A DNA stretch of 6,718 nucleotides, taken from the NCBI GenBank assembly GCA_903929845.1, contig CAIYWF010000277.1:1-6718 (forward strand), in the 5' to 3' direction. Below the pieces are notes generated by a model. The model saw only the letters and a list, made by a program, of their open reading frames with translations, had not been told where the DNA came from and searched no databases. Both the position numbers and the translations under genes were made by a program. This DNA comes from an uncultured Chlorobiaceae bacterium (lineage in GTDB: Bacteria > Bacteroidota > Chlorobiia > Chlorobiales > Chlorobiaceae). How positions within the stretch are numbered: position 1 is the stretch's first letter; each line of letters begins with the position of its first letter. This document shows positions 4,999 to 6,718 of this stretch, piece by piece.

Positions 4999-6718
4999 TT
5001 ATACGTTCATCACCTTCATACTCTCCTCTCCAAACTGGCTGATGACACGAACAGCAATTTTCTGGTTTGGTTTTATGGTAACCGGGTGTGAGGTGAAGCC
5101 GTAGAGGCGATCGAAGGCTTCGTCGTCGATTTCGATTTTCAGGGTCTTTTCGGCGTTGCGTTTGGTTTTGGTGCGGGCGAGGTCGCTGAGGCCTTTTTTC
5201 CATTGGCTGAATTCGTCTTGACTGCCTCCGCAGAAGAAGAGTTGTTTGACGACGAAGTTGCTGCCGTCGTAGTCGTCGTCTACCATCCAGTAGGCGATGT
5301 CGGCGACGTTGCGGGCTTTGACCTGGTCTTTGATGGGGTCGTAGATGTCGAGGCCACAGATTTCGACGGTGGCTTCGGTGCCGGTTTTGTGGAGCTTGAT
5401 GTCGGGCTCGCCGATGGTGATGAAGGAGCCAGCTTTTTTGTCTTTTTTCATGAGGCCGTCTTGCATAAGATCGTCGTGCATACGGGCCTTGGTGACTTCG
5501 AAGGTGCCCATGCTGGTGGTCTGGGTACTGTTGACAATGTCGCTTTCGAAGCTGAAGCCAAGGATGATGAGCCAGTTGGCATCGCCGCGCTGGCGGCACT
5601 CCTTGATGGCATCGTTCACAGCATTTTTGCTGACGGTACCGAATTTCGGACCGATGTGGAAGTAGGCTTTCTTTTCACCTTCGGGCGTGGGGTAGAAGCC
5701 TTCGGCATGGAGGGTGGAGCTGACAAGACGCTCAATGCGAATAAAGACAGCCTGCTCGTTTTTGATGCCGTTTTTCACTCCGGCAGATTTCAGGTGGTCG
5801 AATACCCGCTCTTCAAATCCGGCCATTCCTTCGGCTTCGGCGGCGGTTTCTGTCACGGCATCGGGGCTGACTGGCTCGTAGTTCTGGAGAGTCTCGACGG
5901 TAAAGGGGCCGCAGACGCGGAGCTTCTTTTTGTCTTCGAGAGGCTTGTCGTAAAGCGTTTCGGTTGATGGCGGTTCGTCGTTGGCAAGGGATTTCAGGGT
6001 GATGTGCGGCACCTCTTCGTAGACAAAGCCCTGACGGATATCGCCTGATTTTTCGGTTTCTGGCTTTTCAGTAACGCTTTTTTTGATCTTCCCCTCCTTC
6101 TCTGTGGCCTGCACGTCAACATCACTGTAGAGATGGTAGTAGGGAAAGGTTGCCGTCATGAAGCGGGTTTTGGCAATGTTCAGGGCTATACGGCTGGTGT
6201 CGATGGTGATCCACCGTCTCCCCCACTGCTCGGCCACGTATGCCGTTGTTCCGCTGCCGCAGGTCGGGTCAAGCACCAGATCACCGGGATCGGTGGTCAT
6301 GAGTATGCAACGTTGAATAACTTTCAAACTTGTTTCAACCACATAGCTCATATTACTTGGAGCAGACGTATCATGCCAATATGCAGTTAGAGGCGTAATG
6401 GGAAAATCACTATGCTTCAGTACATATCGAAGTGTTTTTCCCCCTGAGTATGGAACTAAACGATTTAATTCAACTAATCTTTTAGCTCCCTTTGGATCAG
6501 TTTTCCAACTCTTACCTTTAGGAGGGAAGTATTTTTTATTGTGTAAAGGTATTTCAAAGACTCTATCCGAACTAAATCCAATTGGAGACATTGAAATCAG
6601 TTGACAAGGAATAAAATATTGATCAACTAACTTATGATTTTGAATTTCCTCGTTTGATAACTGCCGTCTTTCCCCATCTTTAAATTCGGCTAAATTCCAA
6701 TGACTATCACCTTCTACA
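4999..6718 (-). CDS. Beta-class (Mod-like) site-specific DNA methyltransferase, N-terminal part missing
   Basis: The frame is open to the right edge and gives 572 C-terminal residues. An internal ATG at 6591 is not the true start. The AdoMet-binding motif I, DLVLDPTCGSGTT, has its DPTCGSGTT core at 6270-6244, followed by ITIDTSRIA (motif II acidic residue). No DPPY/NPPY catalytic motif appears in the visible part. In beta-class enzymes that motif precedes motif I, so it should lie beyond 6718. The enzyme would methylate adenine N6 (or cytosine N4) at a defined site. The block around RWITIDTSR and the later VPHITLKSLAND resembles large Mod-like methyltransferases that I recall as partners of DEAD/DEAH-helicase (Res-like) subunits. 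A long C-terminal region of about 370 residues follows, including a charged linker and the ending IAVRVISQFGEESMKVMNV. The first ~140 visible codons are far more AT-rich than the rest. No partner nuclease is in the window. Confidence 0.88.
   Translation of the reverse strand, partial: VEGDSHWNLAEFKDGERRQLSNEEIQNHKLVDQYFIPCQLISMSPIGFSSDRVFEIPLHNKKYFPPKGKSWKTDPKGAKRLVELNRLVPYSGGKTLRYVLKHSDFPITPLTAYWHDTSAPSNMSYVVETSLKVIQRCILMTTDPGDLVLDPTCGSGTTAYVAEQWGRRWITIDTSRIALNIAKTRFMTATFPYYHLYSDVDVQATEKEGKIKKSVTEKPETEKSGDIRQGFVYEEVPHITLKSLANDEPPSTETLYDKPLEDKKKLRVCGPFTVETLQNYEPVSPDAVTETAAEAEGMAGFEERVFDHLKSAGVKNGIKNEQAVFIRIERLVSSTLHAEGFYPTPEGEKKAYFHIGPKFGTVSKNAVNDAIKECRQRGDANWLIILGFSFESDIVNSTQTTSMGTFEVTKARMHDDLMQDGLMKKDKKAGSFITIGEPDIKLHKTGTEATVEICGLDIYDPIKDQVKARNVADIAYWMVDDDYDGSNFVVKQLFFCGGSQDEFSQWKKGLSDLARTKTKRNAEKTLKIEIDDEAFDRLYGFTSHPVTIKPNQKIAVRVISQFGEESMKVMNV

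Noticed and set aside
4988..5599. 203-codon minus-strand frame overlapping the methyltransferase
   Set aside because: It is an Arg/His/Gln-rich out-of-frame reading of the real gene with no ribosome site.
5203..5967. 254-codon open frame antisense to the methyltransferase
   Set aside because: It is a shadow of the GC-rich minus-strand gene; its Gly/Phe/Val/Asp-rich product is a codon-bias artefact.
1..6718. CRISPR array, tRNA, rRNA, intact insertion sequence or transposase
   Set aside because: I saw no regularly spaced repeats, tRNA-like cloverleaf, rRNA sequence or transposase reading frame.

Overview
The window reads as chromosome of a Gram-negative bacterium. It holds a signal-peptide-bearing outer-membrane porin, an exported cyclophilin and a 12-helix MFS transporter. 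The porin's N-terminus resembles porins I recall from green sulfur bacteria (Chlorobium/Prosthecochloris type). That assignment is from memory, not from a search, and should be treated as likely but unproven.

Left part (1-2002, minus strand): a porin gene cut by the left edge (509 to 1) lies downstream of a complete alanine dehydrogenase gene, ald (2002 to 899). The 389-bp gap between them is not empty. It holds a strong hairpin followed by a T-run (563-594), a perfect TATAAT placed so that the hairpin would begin at +1 of the porin transcript, and a short frame (600-716) that looks like a broken piece of a beta-helix adhesin/autotransporter repeat.

Middle part (2003-4486): a 450-bp divergent spacer, rich in AT dyads and octamer repeats, separates ald from a DHA3-type MFS exporter on the plus strand. 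A 207-bp gap follows (249 bp to the preferred cyclophilin start). It contains a perfect 18-bp inverted repeat just upstream of the exported peptidyl-prolyl isomerase gene.

Right part (4487-6718): a GC-rich hairpin sits in the convergent gap. Minus-strand genes follow: an unrecognised 82-aa ORF with a good ribosome binding site, a possible 36-aa ORF starting directly after the upstream stop codon, and the 3' part of a large beta-class DNA methyltransferase (Mod-like) whose 5' end is outside the window. The methyltransferase changes sharply in base composition just upstream of its AdoMet motif I. The AT-rich side is where the target-recognition domain is expected, which suggests recombinational exchange.

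The genes do not form one pathway. The left and middle are ordinary housekeeping, transport and envelope genes. The right end is the edge of a probable restriction-modification or related defence locus whose other parts lie beyond position 6718. I found no clearly new system. The methyltransferase mosaic, its small downstream ORFs and the dyad elements are the points most worth checking.
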